From Cymbomonas tetramitiformis (Eukaryota > Chlorophyta > Pyramimonadophyceae > Pyramimonadales > Pyramimonadaceae): a stretch of 64,000 nucleotides of DNA. The position numbers and the translations under genes were made by a program. Positions 22,177-32,559 of this stretch are shown here, one piece after another. The notes under the pieces were generated by a model. It made no database searches. It saw nothing but the letters and a program-made list of their open reading frames with translations, and was not told where the DNA came from. Where the stretch lies: assembly GCA_001247695.2 (NCBI GenBank), contig LGRX02035479.1, positions 1 through 64,000 of the forward strand. Direction: 5' to 3'. Position 1 is the first letter of the stretch, and each line of letters starts with the position of its first letter.

Positions 22177-24150
22177 GATAAAGCCTATCCAACACCAGGT
22201 GGGAAGGATGTCATGGCCTGATCGCGTCATGCTGACCTGAAATCGCGACCTGACCTCATCAAGGCGTGACACAAGCGTTGCCACGCTCGTGTCGCCGGCG
22301 ATTTCTGGCGAAATCGCTTCCTCACGCCACGTCAGTCGTCACGCGTTGTCGCTCGCGGGAAAACTGTTACCTCACGGAAATTCATATGTCGCTTTGTACA
22401 AAATCTGTCGTTTTCTACAGTTTTCCCATGTACTTAAATATGGAATTTACCACAGGTCCCATGCCATCTTCACTGAAAACGTGAAAAGTCCATTCTATAT
22501 TTTAAAGCATACAATTATATTATTGTATTACTGTTTAAAGCATATAATCGTATAATCACATAATTATATAAAGAAATTACGGAATCTAATATATTTACTG
22601 TACGTCATAATATACACAAGTAGTATATTTATATTTGTATTTATAACATACTGTCTGGTATGGAGACGAGGGCGATATGGTGGGGGGAAGGTGGGGAGGG
22701 GGGGGAGGTTGGATATGTCGATAGCCGCGCAGGGGGTGGGGGAGGAGCCGGACGGATCCATGGACATAAAAGTCGGGTATTGACGCCCGATATTGTTTTA
22801 TCGATTAATCGCAGAAATCGTGCCTATCGATTTTATTCCGTTGCCGAAATAATAATAAAAACATCCTCCACCCGCCCGCCCCCCATAGTTGATTTAATTT
22901 ATCCCCCACACACACACACACACATTAATAAAATAAATCAAATCTTANNNNNNNNNNNNNNNNNNNNNNNNNNNNNNNNNNNNNNNNNNNNNNNNNNNNN
23001 NNNNNNNNNNNNNNNNNNNNNNNNNNNNNNNNNNNNNNNNNNNNNNNNNNNNNNNNNNNNNNNNNNNNNNNNNNNNNNNNNNNNNNNNNNNNNNNNNNNN
23101 NNNNNNNNNNNNNNNNNNNNNNNNNNNNNNNNNNNNNNNNNNNNNNNNNNNNNNNNNNNNNNNNNNNNNNNNNNNNNNNNNNNNNNNNNNNNNNNNNNNN
23201 NNNNNNNNNNNNNNNNNNNNNNNNNNNNNNNNNNNNNNNNNNNNNNNNNNNNNNNNNNNNNNNNNNNNNNNNNNNNNNNNNNNNNNNNNNNNNNNNNNNN
23301 NNNNNNNNNNNNNNNNNNNNNNNNNNNNNNNNNNNNNNNNNNNNNNNNNNNNNNNNNNNNNNNNNNNNNNNNNNNNNNNNNNNNNNNNNNNNNNNNNNNN
23401 NNNNNNATTAATGTGTGTGAGGAGATAAATTAAATCAACTATGGGGGGCGGGCGGGTGGAGGGTGTTTTTATTATTATTTCGGCAACGGAATAAAATCGA
23501 TAGGCACGATTTCTGCGATTAATCGATAAAACAATATCGGGCGTCAATACCCGACTTTTATGTCCATGGATCCGTCCGGCTCCTCCCCCACCCCCTGCGC
23601 GGCTATCGACATATCCAACCTCCCCCCCCTCCCCACCTTCCCCCCACCATATCGCCCTCGTCTCCATACCAGACAGTATGTTATAAATACAAATATAAAT
23701 ATACTACTTGTGTATATTATGACGTACAGTAAATATATTAGATTCCGTAATTTCTTTATATAATTATGTGATTATACGATTATATGCTTTAAACAGTAAT
23801 ACAATAATATAATTGTATGCTTTAAAATATAGAATGGACTTTTCACGTTTTCAGTGAAGATGGCATGGGACCTGTGGTAAATTCCATATTTAAGTACATG
23901 GGAAAACTGTAGAAAACGACAGATTTTGTACAAAGCGACATATGAATTTCCGTGAGGTAACAGTTTTCCCGCGAGCGACAACGCGTGACGACTGACGTGG
24001 CGTGAGGAAGCGATTTCGCCAGAAATCGCCGGCGACACGAGCGTGGCAACGCTTGTGTCACGCCTTGATGAGGTCAGGTCGCGATTTCAGGTCACCATGA
24101 CGCGATCAGGCCATGACATCCTTCCCACCTGGTGTTGGATAGGCTTTATC
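22177..24150. mobile_element. MULE-like or foldback DNA transposon with long TIRs
   Basis: Inverted arms of about 745 bp (22177 to about 22925 and 23407-24150) start with GATAAAGCCTATCC and flank the 459-N gap. A perfect 10-bp target duplication, GTACTCGTAC, borders them (22167-22176, 24151-24160). Long TIRs with a 9-11 bp duplication are typical of Mutator-like elements. It is inserted in the E1 gag gene. Nothing of a transposase is visible; the middle is the gap, whose true length is unknown. Confidence 0.75.
22948..23406. other. Scaffold gap (459 N)
   Basis: Undetermined bases at the centre of the long-TIR element. Reading frames drawn across it have no meaning. Confidence 1.
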
Positions 24151-24707
24151 GTACTCGTACTGCTGTGATGCGCGGACCGGGGTGGACTCCCAGACCGAGG
24201 CATCTCGATGAAAATCGGCGGAGGTGGCAGCCAGCGAGATGAACGTCGGCTTGCTGATGAGTGCGGACATGCGCACCACCGGATCGGGATCTTGAGTTGG
24301 CGTCCGAGAACCCCGCTGAGGAGAAGGGGCCGCAGAGCCAGGGAGTGCGGAACCTGCAGGGGTGCCAGATGCAGCCGCGGCGGCACGCGCGGAGCGGAGG
24401 GACTCTACCACAGGTCGAGGGCTTCGCCGGCTGGACGCCATAGCCGGAAGCACGTAGTCGGGAATGGTCGGAAATGCGTAAAAGCGGCAGGGCACAACTG
24501 TAGCCCAATTTGCTTACGGGTTGATGACAAATTCTGGTCGCGGCCGCGATCTTCAACGGTGGCCGGGGTCGGGATGTAGTTGCTGTCGTAAGGACGAAAC
24601 AGCTGCCGTCGGTAGCGGCGGTCGGGATTTCAAGGAGGCCGGGTTTGATGCGCTCCAAGGACCAAAAGTAACCAAAAACGAACACCCACAAGTGGTGGCC
24701 GATAACC

Positions 24708-24942
24708 TGACAAGAAGCAAGAAATATATATATGGATATATATATGTCGGGTGCGTTGAAGCAGAACAGTCTCGCAGGGGCGGGTGTTCTCGGATACTAA
24801 GATGATATAAAATACTTAGTTGAGTGTTTTATAGCACACTGACAACTGTGACAACGGACACTGGTGACATCTCGGGCTGAGGGGTGACAGACAGGAGACC
24901 CACTGTGCCCCTACATGTGGGGCAAGATTGGGCTCCCCGTGA
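24708..24942 (-). repeat. E1 5' LTR
   Basis: Partner of the LTR at 19352. It begins TGACAAGAAGCAAG and ends CTCCCCGTGA, followed by ATTCA. Differences between the two copies suggest an insertion that is not very recent. Confidence 0.85.
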
Positions 24943-24947
24943 ATTCA

Positions 24948-25829
24948 TACACATATGCTCTAAATCGATGCGGCTCAATACGACGTTTTCGGTGTTACCT
25001 TCAAATTTGGATTTGGATTTTGTAAGCAGAAGATATTCACGAATTGGTAAACGTGAGAAAAAAAAAGTGATTCCAAAATCGCGTTTAGGGGTTAATACTC
25101 CGTGTCATCCAATTTAAACGCCATCATGCAATCCGCCTTGAACGACGCAATCCGCCTTGAACGGACCTTTCCGATATTATTTTCAAAAATGCATTCAGGT
25201 AAGAATTCGCACAATTATCGCAAGAAATGTGCAATTTTCAAAGACCAAAGAGTTCCGTTCGCAGCTTAGGGGTTAAAATCGTCATTACGGTGGGTTAACC
25301 CACCGTACCCATTTGGCAATAGACAGTTGGCTTTGTTCATAACGCATGGCCAACTTAAAGCGCAACACCAAGGCACTTTCGGAAAAGAGATCAATTGCTC
25401 CAAGTCGACCGAACGCCTCTTGTACCTCGAGGAAATCGATTTGGAACAGGACGTATATGTTGAAGTGATCATTCCTTTTCTCTAAAAGCTTCAATCTGCT
25501 CGCGGGGAACCTCTTCAAGGTTCAGATGAAGAGGAAACGTTACGAGGATGTTACGGCACCAACATGACGTCGAAGCCCTTGTTGCGATGATGAACGACGA
25601 CTGGAACTCGAGGCGTAGGCGGGAGCGTACGCACTTCAACTTCGTGGTGACCAATGATGACCCTCGGTTTTCCGGTTTTTGGGTAAACGCAATTCGACGC
25701 ATTGGATTTATGGCTATTACCCATCGGGAGGCTTAAGCCACCCTAACAGCGATTTAGGGTGGCTTAAGCCACCTTAACGTTTTCAATTATTAGGGAAGCT
25801 ATCGGTACCGGAAACGTGAGAAACAAATA
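24948..25829. pseudogene. AT-rich flank with coding-like debris
   Basis: No intact gene. Around 25325-25490 a plus frame reads CSKSTERLLYLEEIDLEQ and DVYVEVIIPF before a stop, which looks like decayed coding sequence of unknown origin. At 25727-25800 there is a close copy of 16229-16310, including two GGTGGCTTAAGCCACC-type palindromes. Near 25283-25325 is the inverted-end motif also seen at 17549. Confidence 0.4.
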
Positions 25830-26105
25830 GGGCGTGCGTTATGCATTCCCGCTGGTGCGTGTGGGCGGGAATGGGCTGTCCAAGAGTTTGGCGGGCAATG
25901 CCCCAACCCCCTTGACTATAGCTTGAAGGCTCGAGTGACCGCATGTGACCCGCACAAAGCACCTGGCAAGCGATTCGAAGTGACGTTCGAATATGACGAA
26001 GACAAGCGCGCGAAGTCCCTCGTCTTCATCACCGCGTATTTGCACTTGGGTGAATACATGGCAACACACATGCTTGAAACACAATGGATTGCTTTGTTGA
26101 GATGA
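25830..26105 (+). pseudogene. Copy 2 of the unrecognised duplicated ORF
   Basis: Nearly identical to about 17800-18073. The upstream part is replaced by other sequence, so the start of the frame is lost. Downstream similarity to copy 1 continues to 26240, where a TTAA-flanked element is inserted, and resumes at 27218. Confidence 0.5.
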
Positions 26106-26240
26106 AAACCGTTTGGTCTGTGAATGTATTATGATGTATAAACTTTTGCAGCTGCTTGAGTTGTACCCATTGGCCCGAACTTAATATTTCCCCCACGAAA
26201 TCCTATAAAAATAACGGATTTTAGCCAATTTCAGGGCTTA

Positions 26241-27214
26241 ACACTTAAAGGGCGAATTCAGATTTTACAGTATAATAGGATCAGTACGAGCGCGGAAATT
26301 GTCATAACTTCTACATCAGTCACCTACTTTAGATGTATGAAGTATTGGTATCCATACGTGTAACTTGAGCAAGGTCCTCCAACCCAGCAAAGGCCACCAA
26401 ACTCAACACATTGAGCAAAATACTTACTGGAAAGTACATGGGCGGCCTGCTGGTAGATGATACAAGTGTGTTTAGTGCAAAATGCCTTGAAGGTCTTCAA
26501 ATGTAGCAAATTATGATTTGTTTCGTTAATATACATACGTACCTCATAATCCATCCGTGGGCACATCGGTCGTACGAAACCAATAGTGGTAGCATGCTCG
26601 TGGCACATACCCGAAAATGCCCCCAGCAGTTGTTCAGGGATAATTTTTGTCATGACTCATGACTCGGCGTATTGGTGGCCAAATGATGCATATTGCCAAA
26701 TGTGTGACTCATTTTGTGTGCGTGGATAGTGCGATGGCATTGGCCACAAATCGTGGTGCTTGGGAGATCGAGGCTGCATGGTCGTGGGTTGTTTGGCGGG
26801 AGTGCAGCAGCGCGCGGCGTTGTGCCACACAAGAACCCGAATATCGAATCATGACCCATGGCTCGGCGCATTGGTGACCAAATGATGCATGCCGTGGCTC
26901 ATTTCATGTGCGTGAATATTGCGATGACATTTGCCACCCCTCATGATCCACCTTGGGATCGAGGCTACATGCGATGGCCGTGGCGCCGCGTGGGCGGGAG
27001 TGCAGCAGCGCGCAACGCTGAACCATGCATCCGTGTTTCATTAATATACCTCAATTTCCATATTTGGGCGCATGCGCGCATGAAACCAATAGTGGTAGCC
27101 AAGGAGGGACACATATGGATGGGCAGAACGCGAGATGTGGCCCGAAACGTATGCGCCACCCAACTGAAAACAGGATCAGTATGGGCAGTTTAGCAATTCG
27201 CCCGTTAAGTGTTA
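26241..27214. mobile_element. Non-autonomous TTAA-flanked DNA transposon
   Basis: The ends are CACTTAAAGGGCGAATT and, inverted, CACTTAACGGGCGAATT. Each is bordered by TTAA. The unoccupied site is present in the paralogous copy at about 18190 (AGGGCTTAATGAACC), which confirms insertion at TTAA. TTAA duplication is known for piggyBac-type and Kolobok-type elements. Inside are two diverged direct repeats (about 26655-26860 and 26850-27010) and no transposase. Confidence 0.75.
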
Positions 27215-27339
27215 ATGAACCTCGACAGTCACTCCCATGGTAACGTAGCATGCCTACGATATGCACATGCCTCCCCAAGTGATGTACATCAAAACTTAAC
27301 ATTGTCAACTATCATGTATGAAACTGTCTCGACTCTCTC

Positions 27340-27620
27340 TAGAGCGGGCTCCGCAGACCCGCAGATCTCTAGAGGGGGCTCCGCAGACCCGCAGATCTCT
27401 AGAGGGGGCTCCGCAGACCCGCAGATCTCTAGAGGGGGCAGACCCGCAGATCTCTAGAGGCCCGCGATCTCTAGAGGGGGCTCTCTAGACCGGCTCTCAG
27501 AGGGGGCCCGCACCCCCAGATTTCTAGAGGGGGCTTCGCAGACCCGCAGATCTCTAGAGGGGGCTCCACAGACCCGCAGATCTCTAGAGGGGGCTTCGCA
27601 GATCCGCAGCTGCCCCACCC
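27340..27620. repeat. 30-bp minisatellite, about nine copies
   Basis: The unit is AGATCTCTAGAGGGGGCTCC then GCAGACCCGC, with deleted copies in the middle. It contains palindromic AGATCT and TCTAGA. No gene overlaps. Confidence 0.9.
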
Positions 27621-27679
27621 CCAAGCACGGCAGGGTGCTCGAAGGGGGCAGAGGAGGCCTGCGCCACCAGGCCCTGAAG

Positions 27680-28055
27680 ACATCTCCAGAAGTCACCTCC
27701 AGAAGTCATCTCCAGAAGTCACCTCCACAAGTCACCTCCAGAAGTCACCTCCACAAGTCATCTCCAGAACTCACCTCCAGAAGTCACCTCTAGAAGTCAC
27801 CTCCGTGGTCATCTCTAGAAGTCATCTCCGTAAGTCATCTCCAAGTCATCTCCGTAAGTCACCTCAAGAAGTCACCTCTAGAAGTCACCTCCGAAGTCAT
27901 CTCCCGAAGTCACCTCTAGAAGTCATCTTCAGAAGTCACCTCCAGAAGTCATCTCCAAAAGTCATCTCCAGAAGTCATCTTCAGAAGTCATCTCCAGAAG
28001 TCATCTCCAGAAGTCACCTCCAGAAGTCATCTTCGGAAGTCACCTCCAGAAGTTA
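27680..28055. repeat. 13-bp minisatellite, about 28 copies
   Basis: Runs of CTCCAGAAGTCAC/T with single-base changes end exactly where the 4.4-kb inverted duplication begins. The plus-strand serine/lysine-rich frame through it is an artefact of the repeat. Confidence 0.9.
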
Positions 28056-28076
28056 TGTACCATTCCGAACTTGGCT

Positions 28077-28705
28077 TTTCCCTTAGAATCCTTTCCCTTG
28101 GCAGGAGCAACATTTTCCCGAAGGTTTACTGTAGCGGCAACGATGTCGTCCGCTTCAACAACAGGAGTAACAACCAGGGCCTGAGCAGCGGCTGCGCCTG
28201 AATCACTCGCTCCAGCAGAAAATAAAGCAGAGGGGTTGAGCGTCGGAGTAGTCGATGCAGACTTCGTCTTTTCGAACGGAGGAGGAGTATACATCTCCTC
28301 CTCGTTCGTCGCGTCATCGCCGAAAACCTTGTAGTTGAACTTCCAAGTTGCAGGAGGTCCAAACTCGATGGTGAAATCCTCCGGCAGGCGCTGGACCATG
28401 GGGACCAAAAACGACGGCGACAAGACGGTGAGAGCAATCTGCGCAATGTTGCGGTTCCTCTCATACTCGGTCGCCTCCTTGATATGAACCGACTCGGGGC
28501 TTATCAGGCAACGATAAGCCCCGGACGCACTCGCGTAGCTTAACTGCTCGCGACGAACAGAATGCAACGTCAAAACCCGATAAACGAAAACCCTGAAAAA
28601 TGAAATACATAGTAAATAATAAAATTGAGCCACGTGACATAACTCACATGCCGAATAAAATGATAAAATATAAAATTGGGCCAAGTGAACGTGAGCACTT
28701 ACCAT
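28077..28705 (-). CDS. Unrecognised ORF A, left-arm copy
   Basis: Mirror copy of the frame at 31803-32444. The coding-like part starts after an intron-type acceptor (TTTTTCAG near 28590) and reads YERNRNIAQIALTVLSPSFL and MVQRLPEDFTIEFGPPATWK, ending in a Lys-rich tail. It differs from the right copy at a few residues and at the C-terminus, where the stop is lost and the frame runs into flanking sequence. No family was recognised. Confidence 0.4.
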
Positions 28706-29326
28706 GGCAGGAAGGAGCTCGTGCGACCAGGAGACGCAACCAACGATGACGCCATCGTATAACTCGAAAGGTACATGTTGATCATCGGCTTGGGACTGAG
28801 ACCTTACGACATTCCCTGGGCAGCCGCAGAAGAAATTGTCACCAAAACCTCGGCCTTCCCTAAAGAAGTTGAATTTGCACCCCCTCGTACGAGATCCCTG
28901 CGTTCAATACCAGAATGTTGCGTGAATTTCGCTTGAGACATGGTCGAAGTTTGGCGGTGTAAGCGATAGAAAAAGTGTGGTGGGCTGAATTGAAAGTACT
29001 AATGAAGCTCTATATAAGACCTCGACCTTTTATACTCCATAAGAGAGGGGGGATTTTTGAATTGCGCATCCGCTGACGTGATAAAATTATCTGCCTTCTC
29101 GTCTTTTGGTTGGTTGAAACGTTAAGCTATATATCGCGGAGGCCATGCTAACGCCAGAGCTCAGAAAGGGGCGGTCCATAGCTCAGCTGTCACTGTACGT
29201 GTTGTTGATATGCGAGGAGAGGTTGATGAGCTTGCTCTCCTCCGCTCGACTCTCAGCAGCCCGGATGGATCCTTGGTCAGGAGGAGGCGCTGAGTGCGAA
29301 CCTCGCGGATCCATTTCCCCCGCAGG

Positions 29327-29893
29327 TCATGCCGGAGGAGGTGCTGTCGTCGCTAGAGGCGTCCGTCGATGCAGACGCACCCGTAGCTGGCCAGGGGTGT
29401 CAGCAGTGGGCTCCTTCCATTCACGCCTGCCTGCTCCTGCACCCTCGTTGTGCACCAACCCGGCGTCACCGTCGTCGCTGGGCAAGCACGTTGCGATCAG
29501 CTCGTCCTCGTCGCACTCGAACGCTGGAATGTAGGTTCCAAGGAAGTCGTTCCAGACGTAGACGCCATTGGGGTTCTCATCGTCCCCAGGGTCCTCCTCG
29601 TGCTCGGAGTTCTCCTCGTCCTGGCCGTACGCAAACCCTTCTGGATTGTGACCCTCGAGCTCCTCCTGGTGGGCTAGATGCTGGTGTACAACTCTTGCCC
29701 AGGATTCCTGCGACGAGGTGGTCTGGGGTGGGGGACTTGCGCTCCTCCTTTGGCTCATGACAACGTCCGGGTACTCCTCCGCGATTGCCACTGTCGTGGA
29801 GGTTGATGCACCTAGAGCCGACGTCGACGTGGTGAGGCCGGAGAGGAGGGACGCTTCTCTATGGTCGGACACCTCGTAGACCGTCCTCGTCAA
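29327..29893 (-). CDS. Unrecognised acidic ORF B, left-arm copy
   Basis: Copy of 30083-30631. The protein is rich in Glu/Asp (EDPGDDENPNGVYVWN) with no known domain. Small differences (one residue missing near TTVA-IAEEYPD, several substitutions) separate the two copies. Confidence 0.4.
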   Translation of the reverse strand: MTRTVYEVSDHREASLLSGLTTSTSALGASTSTTVAIAEEYPDVVMSQRRSASPPPQTTSSQESWARVVHQHLAHQEELEGHNPEGFAYGQDEENSEHEEDPGDDENPNGVYVWNDFLGTYIPAFECDEDELIATCLPSDDGDAGLVHNEGAGAGRREWKEPTADTPGQLRVRLHRRTPLATTAPPPA

Positions 29894-30082
29894 ACATTGG
29901 TGGGCTGTCGGAGTTTGGAATCCTGGTGTTCACTGCCCAAACCGACGGGACCACAGCGGTCGCAAGCGTGGAACGAGAAGTAGAGCCACCTCCAGCTGAA
30001 AGGGAACGCTCGAGTCCAGGCTCAACCTTCAGCTTCGGGGACCTCCCAGAAGATAGGAGGGGGGGGCTCCCCTGTCTACGAG

Positions 30083-30631
30083 GTGTCCGACCATAGAGAA
30101 GCGTCCCTCCTCTCCGGTCTCACCACGTCGACGTCGGCTTTAGGTGCACCAACCTCCACGACAGTAGCGGCAATCGCGGAGGAGTACCCGGACGTTGTCA
30201 TGAGCCAAAGGAGGAGCGCAAGTCCCCCACCCCAGACCACCTCGTCGCAGGAATCCTGGGCAAGAGTTGTACACCAGCATCTAGCCCACCAGGAGGAGCT
30301 CGAGGGTCACAATCCAGAAGGGTTTGCGTACGGCCAGGACGAGGAGAACTCCGAGCACGAGGAGGACCCTGGGGACGATGAGAACCCCAATGGCGTCTAC
30401 GTCTGGAACAACTTCCTTGGAACCTACGTTCCAGCGTTCAAGTGCGACGAGGACGAGCTGATCGCAACGTGCTTGCCCAGCGACGACGGTGACGCCGAGT
30501 TGGTGCACAACGAGGGTGCAGGAGCAGGCAGGCGTGAAGGGAAGGAGCCCACTGCTGACACCCCTGGCCAGCTACGGGTGCGTCTGCATCGACGGACGCC
30601 TCTAGCGACGACAGCACCTCCTCCGGCATGA
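30083..30631 (+). CDS. Unrecognised acidic ORF B, right-arm copy
   Basis: About 180 residues: an N-terminal Ser/Thr-rich part, a central HQHLAHQEELEGHNPEGFAY segment, then the acidic EHEEDPGDDENPNG stretch. No catalytic motif and no zinc finger. It lies just inside the centre of the inverted duplication and is transcribed away from it. It might be an accessory protein of a mobile element; function unknown. Confidence 0.4.
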   Translation: MSDHREASLLSGLTTSTSALGAPTSTTVAAIAEEYPDVVMSQRRSASPPPQTTSSQESWARVVHQHLAHQEELEGHNPEGFAYGQDEENSEHEEDPGDDENPNGVYVWNNFLGTYVPAFKCDEDELIATCLPSDDGDAELVHNEGAGAGRREGKEPTADTPGQLRVRLHRRTPLATTAPPPA

Positions 30632-30820
30632 CCTGCGGGGGAAATGGATCCGCGAGGTTCGCACTCAGCGCCTCCTCCTGACCAAGGATCCATCCGGGCT
30701 GCTGAGAGTCGAGCGGAGGAGAGCAAGCTCATCAACCTCTCCTCGCATATCAACAGCACGTACAGTGACAACTCAGCTATGGACCGCCCCTTTCTGAGCT
30801 CTGGCGTTAGCATGGCCTCC

Positions 30821-31385
30821 GCGACCCGCGACGCCCTCACGCAGGAGTGGAACGACGTTCTGATACCAGTTGTTGTGGGCACACTATGAAGATAGTAACG
30901 TATTATATTAACTCTTACTTTCTAGCAGTCTTGCGGTGTGGTGCAGGATTACTAAATAAAAAGCCGGCAGTATGAGCGATCATTCACCATAAATAACTAT
31001 TCCGGCAGACTTCCATATCCGATTCTGTTTTCATATGTCATCTGTCATCCGGTAGGTGCATGTTAGTGGCACATCAGTGTCACATCCAATGAGATCAAGT
31101 CAGTTCTTCTATAATTATCTTATCACTTCAGATCTTTCATCTGATTCAACATTTAACATCAGTTATGTATATGACTCCTGATCTGTCATTCCGGTGACTG
31201 TCATACAATTCCGTTGTCATATATTGTAGATTGATCATATTGTTGTCACACTGTCAGATTGTACTATCATACTGTCATACTGGCATACCACGATATCGCT
31301 AACCTATGGCGATTAGAGAAGCCTAACTCGATTCCTTGTCGTAACCTATGGCATTCTATGGCGATCTATGGCGATATATAGCTTA
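30821..31385. other. Non-coding stretch inside the right arm
   Basis: AT-rich sequence between ORF B and ORF A with many TGTCAT repeats (for example CTGTCATACTGGCATACC). It may be the promoter/spacer of the unit; it is deleted from the left arm. Confidence 0.5.
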
Positions 31386-31566
31386 ACGTTTCAACCAACC
31401 AAAAGACGAGAAGGCAGATAATTTTATCACGTCAGCGGATGCGCAATTAAAAAATCCCCCCTCTCTTATGGAGTATAAAAGGTCGAGGTCTGATATAGAG
31501 CTTCATTATTACTTTCAATTCAGTCCACCACACTTTTTCTATCGCTTACACCGCCAAACTTCGACC

Positions 31567-32444
31567 ATGTCTCAAGCGAAATTCACGCAACATTCTGGTA
31601 TTGAACGCAGGGATCTCGTACGAGGGGGTGCAAATTCAACTTCTTTAGGGAAGGCCGAGGTTTTGGTGACAATTTCTTCTGCGGCTGCCCAGGGAATGTC
31701 GTAAGGTCTCAGTCCCAAGCCGATGATCAACATGTACCTTTCGAGTTATACAACGGCGTCACCGTTGGTTGCGTCTCCTGGTCGCACGAGCTCCTTCCTG
31801 CCATGGTAAGTGCTCACGTTCACTTGGCCCAATTTTATATTTTATCATTTTATTCGGCATGTGAGTTATGTCACGTGGCTCAATTTTATTATTTACTATG
31901 TATTTCATTTTTCAGGGTTTTCGTTTATCGGGTTTTGACGTTGCATTCTGTTCGTCGCGAGCAGTTAAGCTACGCGAGTGCGTCCGGGGCTTATCGTTGC
32001 CTGATAAGCCCCGAGTCGGTTCATATCAAGGAGGCGACCGAGTATGAGAGGAACCGCAACATTGCGCAGATTGCTCTCACCGTCTTGTCGCCGTCGTTTT
32101 TGGTCCCCATGGTCCAGCGCCTGCCGGAGGATTTCACCATCGAGTTTGGACCTCCTGCAACTTGGAAGTTCAACTACAAGGTTTTCGGCGATGACGCGAC
32201 GAACGAGGAGGAGATGTATACTCCTCCTCCGTTCGAAAAGACGAAGTCTGCATCGACTACTCCGACGCTCAACCCCTCTGCTTTATTTTCTGCTGGAGCG
32301 AGTGGTTCAGGCGCAGCCGCTGCTCAGGCCCTGGTTGTTACTCCTGTTGTTGAAGCGGACGACATCGTTGCCGCTGCAATAAACCTTAGGGAAAATGTTG
32401 CTCCTGCCAAGGGAAAGGCTTCTAAGGGAAAGGCCAAGGTCTGA
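31567..32444 (+). CDS. Unrecognised two-exon ORF A, right-arm copy
   Basis: A first exon ending at the donor ATG|GTAAGT (31803) is followed by an intron to TTTTTCAG (31915). The second exon encodes about 170 residues including LSPSFLVPMVQRLPEDFTIE, WKFNYKVFGDD and a C-terminal AKGKASKGKAKV. Two exon-1 frames are possible: one joins in frame to exon 2, the other carries FFCGCPGNVV and FELYNGVTVGCVSWSH but is out of phase by one. The true structure is therefore uncertain. No known domain. Confidence 0.4.
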
Positions 32445-32559
32445 ATGGTACATGAACGCCGAAACCTCAGGAATGTCGGTGCCGACCCCTGTTCCCTGGA
32501 GGAGGGGAGGGGCCGAGGTGGTGGCTCATGTAGGTAGGGGAGTAGGAAATAGGAGAGGA

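Larger units (their letters stand above)
20882..24439 (-). pseudogene. E1 gag gene, split by a MULE-like insertion and frameshifted
   Basis: The C-terminal part (20882 to about 22145) and the N-terminal part (24161 to about 24439, start likely MASSRRSPRPVVESLRS) flank the insertion. The protein matches the Gag of element E3: both have PIS, LDLEHEY, ALQRLRY, DPAPQL and PLYLVVLREL in the same order. Near the C-terminus is a zinc-knuckle-like CX2CX9HX6C (YPCVTCFRLWGTTDGH then C). Joining the two parts across the insertion leaves a one- or two-base frame change near 22145, so the gene is broken twice. Gag would form the virus-like particle of the element. Confidence 0.75.
19352..24942 (-). mobile_element. 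E1: gag-only LTR retrotransposon, interrupted by other elements
   Basis: Two direct LTR copies (19352-19590, 24708-24942) are bounded by the 5-bp target duplication ATTCA (19347-19351, 24943-24947). Gag lies on the minus strand, so the 5' LTR is the high-coordinate copy. Directly after it (minus strand, from 24707) comes GGTTATCGGCCACCA, close to the copia-type primer site complementary to the anticodon part of initiator tRNA-Met. Before the 3' LTR is a purine-rich tract, GGGGTGAGATGG. Without its nested insertions the internal region is about 2 kb and encodes only Gag. No reverse transcriptase, integrase or protease motif is present. This fits the non-autonomous TR-GAG class of LTR elements. 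Confidence 0.85.
28056..32453. repeat. 4.4-kb inverted duplication around a 192-bp spacer
   Basis: The left arm (28056-29881) is the near-identical reverse complement of the right arm (30074-32453), with a spacer at 29882-30073. The right arm has an extra 550 bp (30821-31370) missing from the left. The breakpoints share the 4 bases GCGA, so the left arm probably lost it by a microhomology deletion. Each arm carries the same two frames. No target duplication or terminal motif was found, so it may be a foldback element, a segmental inverted duplication, or an assembly product. Confidence 0.8.

Noticed and set aside
22660..23667. Reading frames of about 240-257 residues across the N gap
   Set aside because: Most of each frame is undetermined bases; the rest lies in transposon TIRs.
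27805..28086. Plus-strand Ser/Lys/His repeat protein
   Set aside because: Pure translation of a 13-bp minisatellite; no start context and no flanking coding signal.
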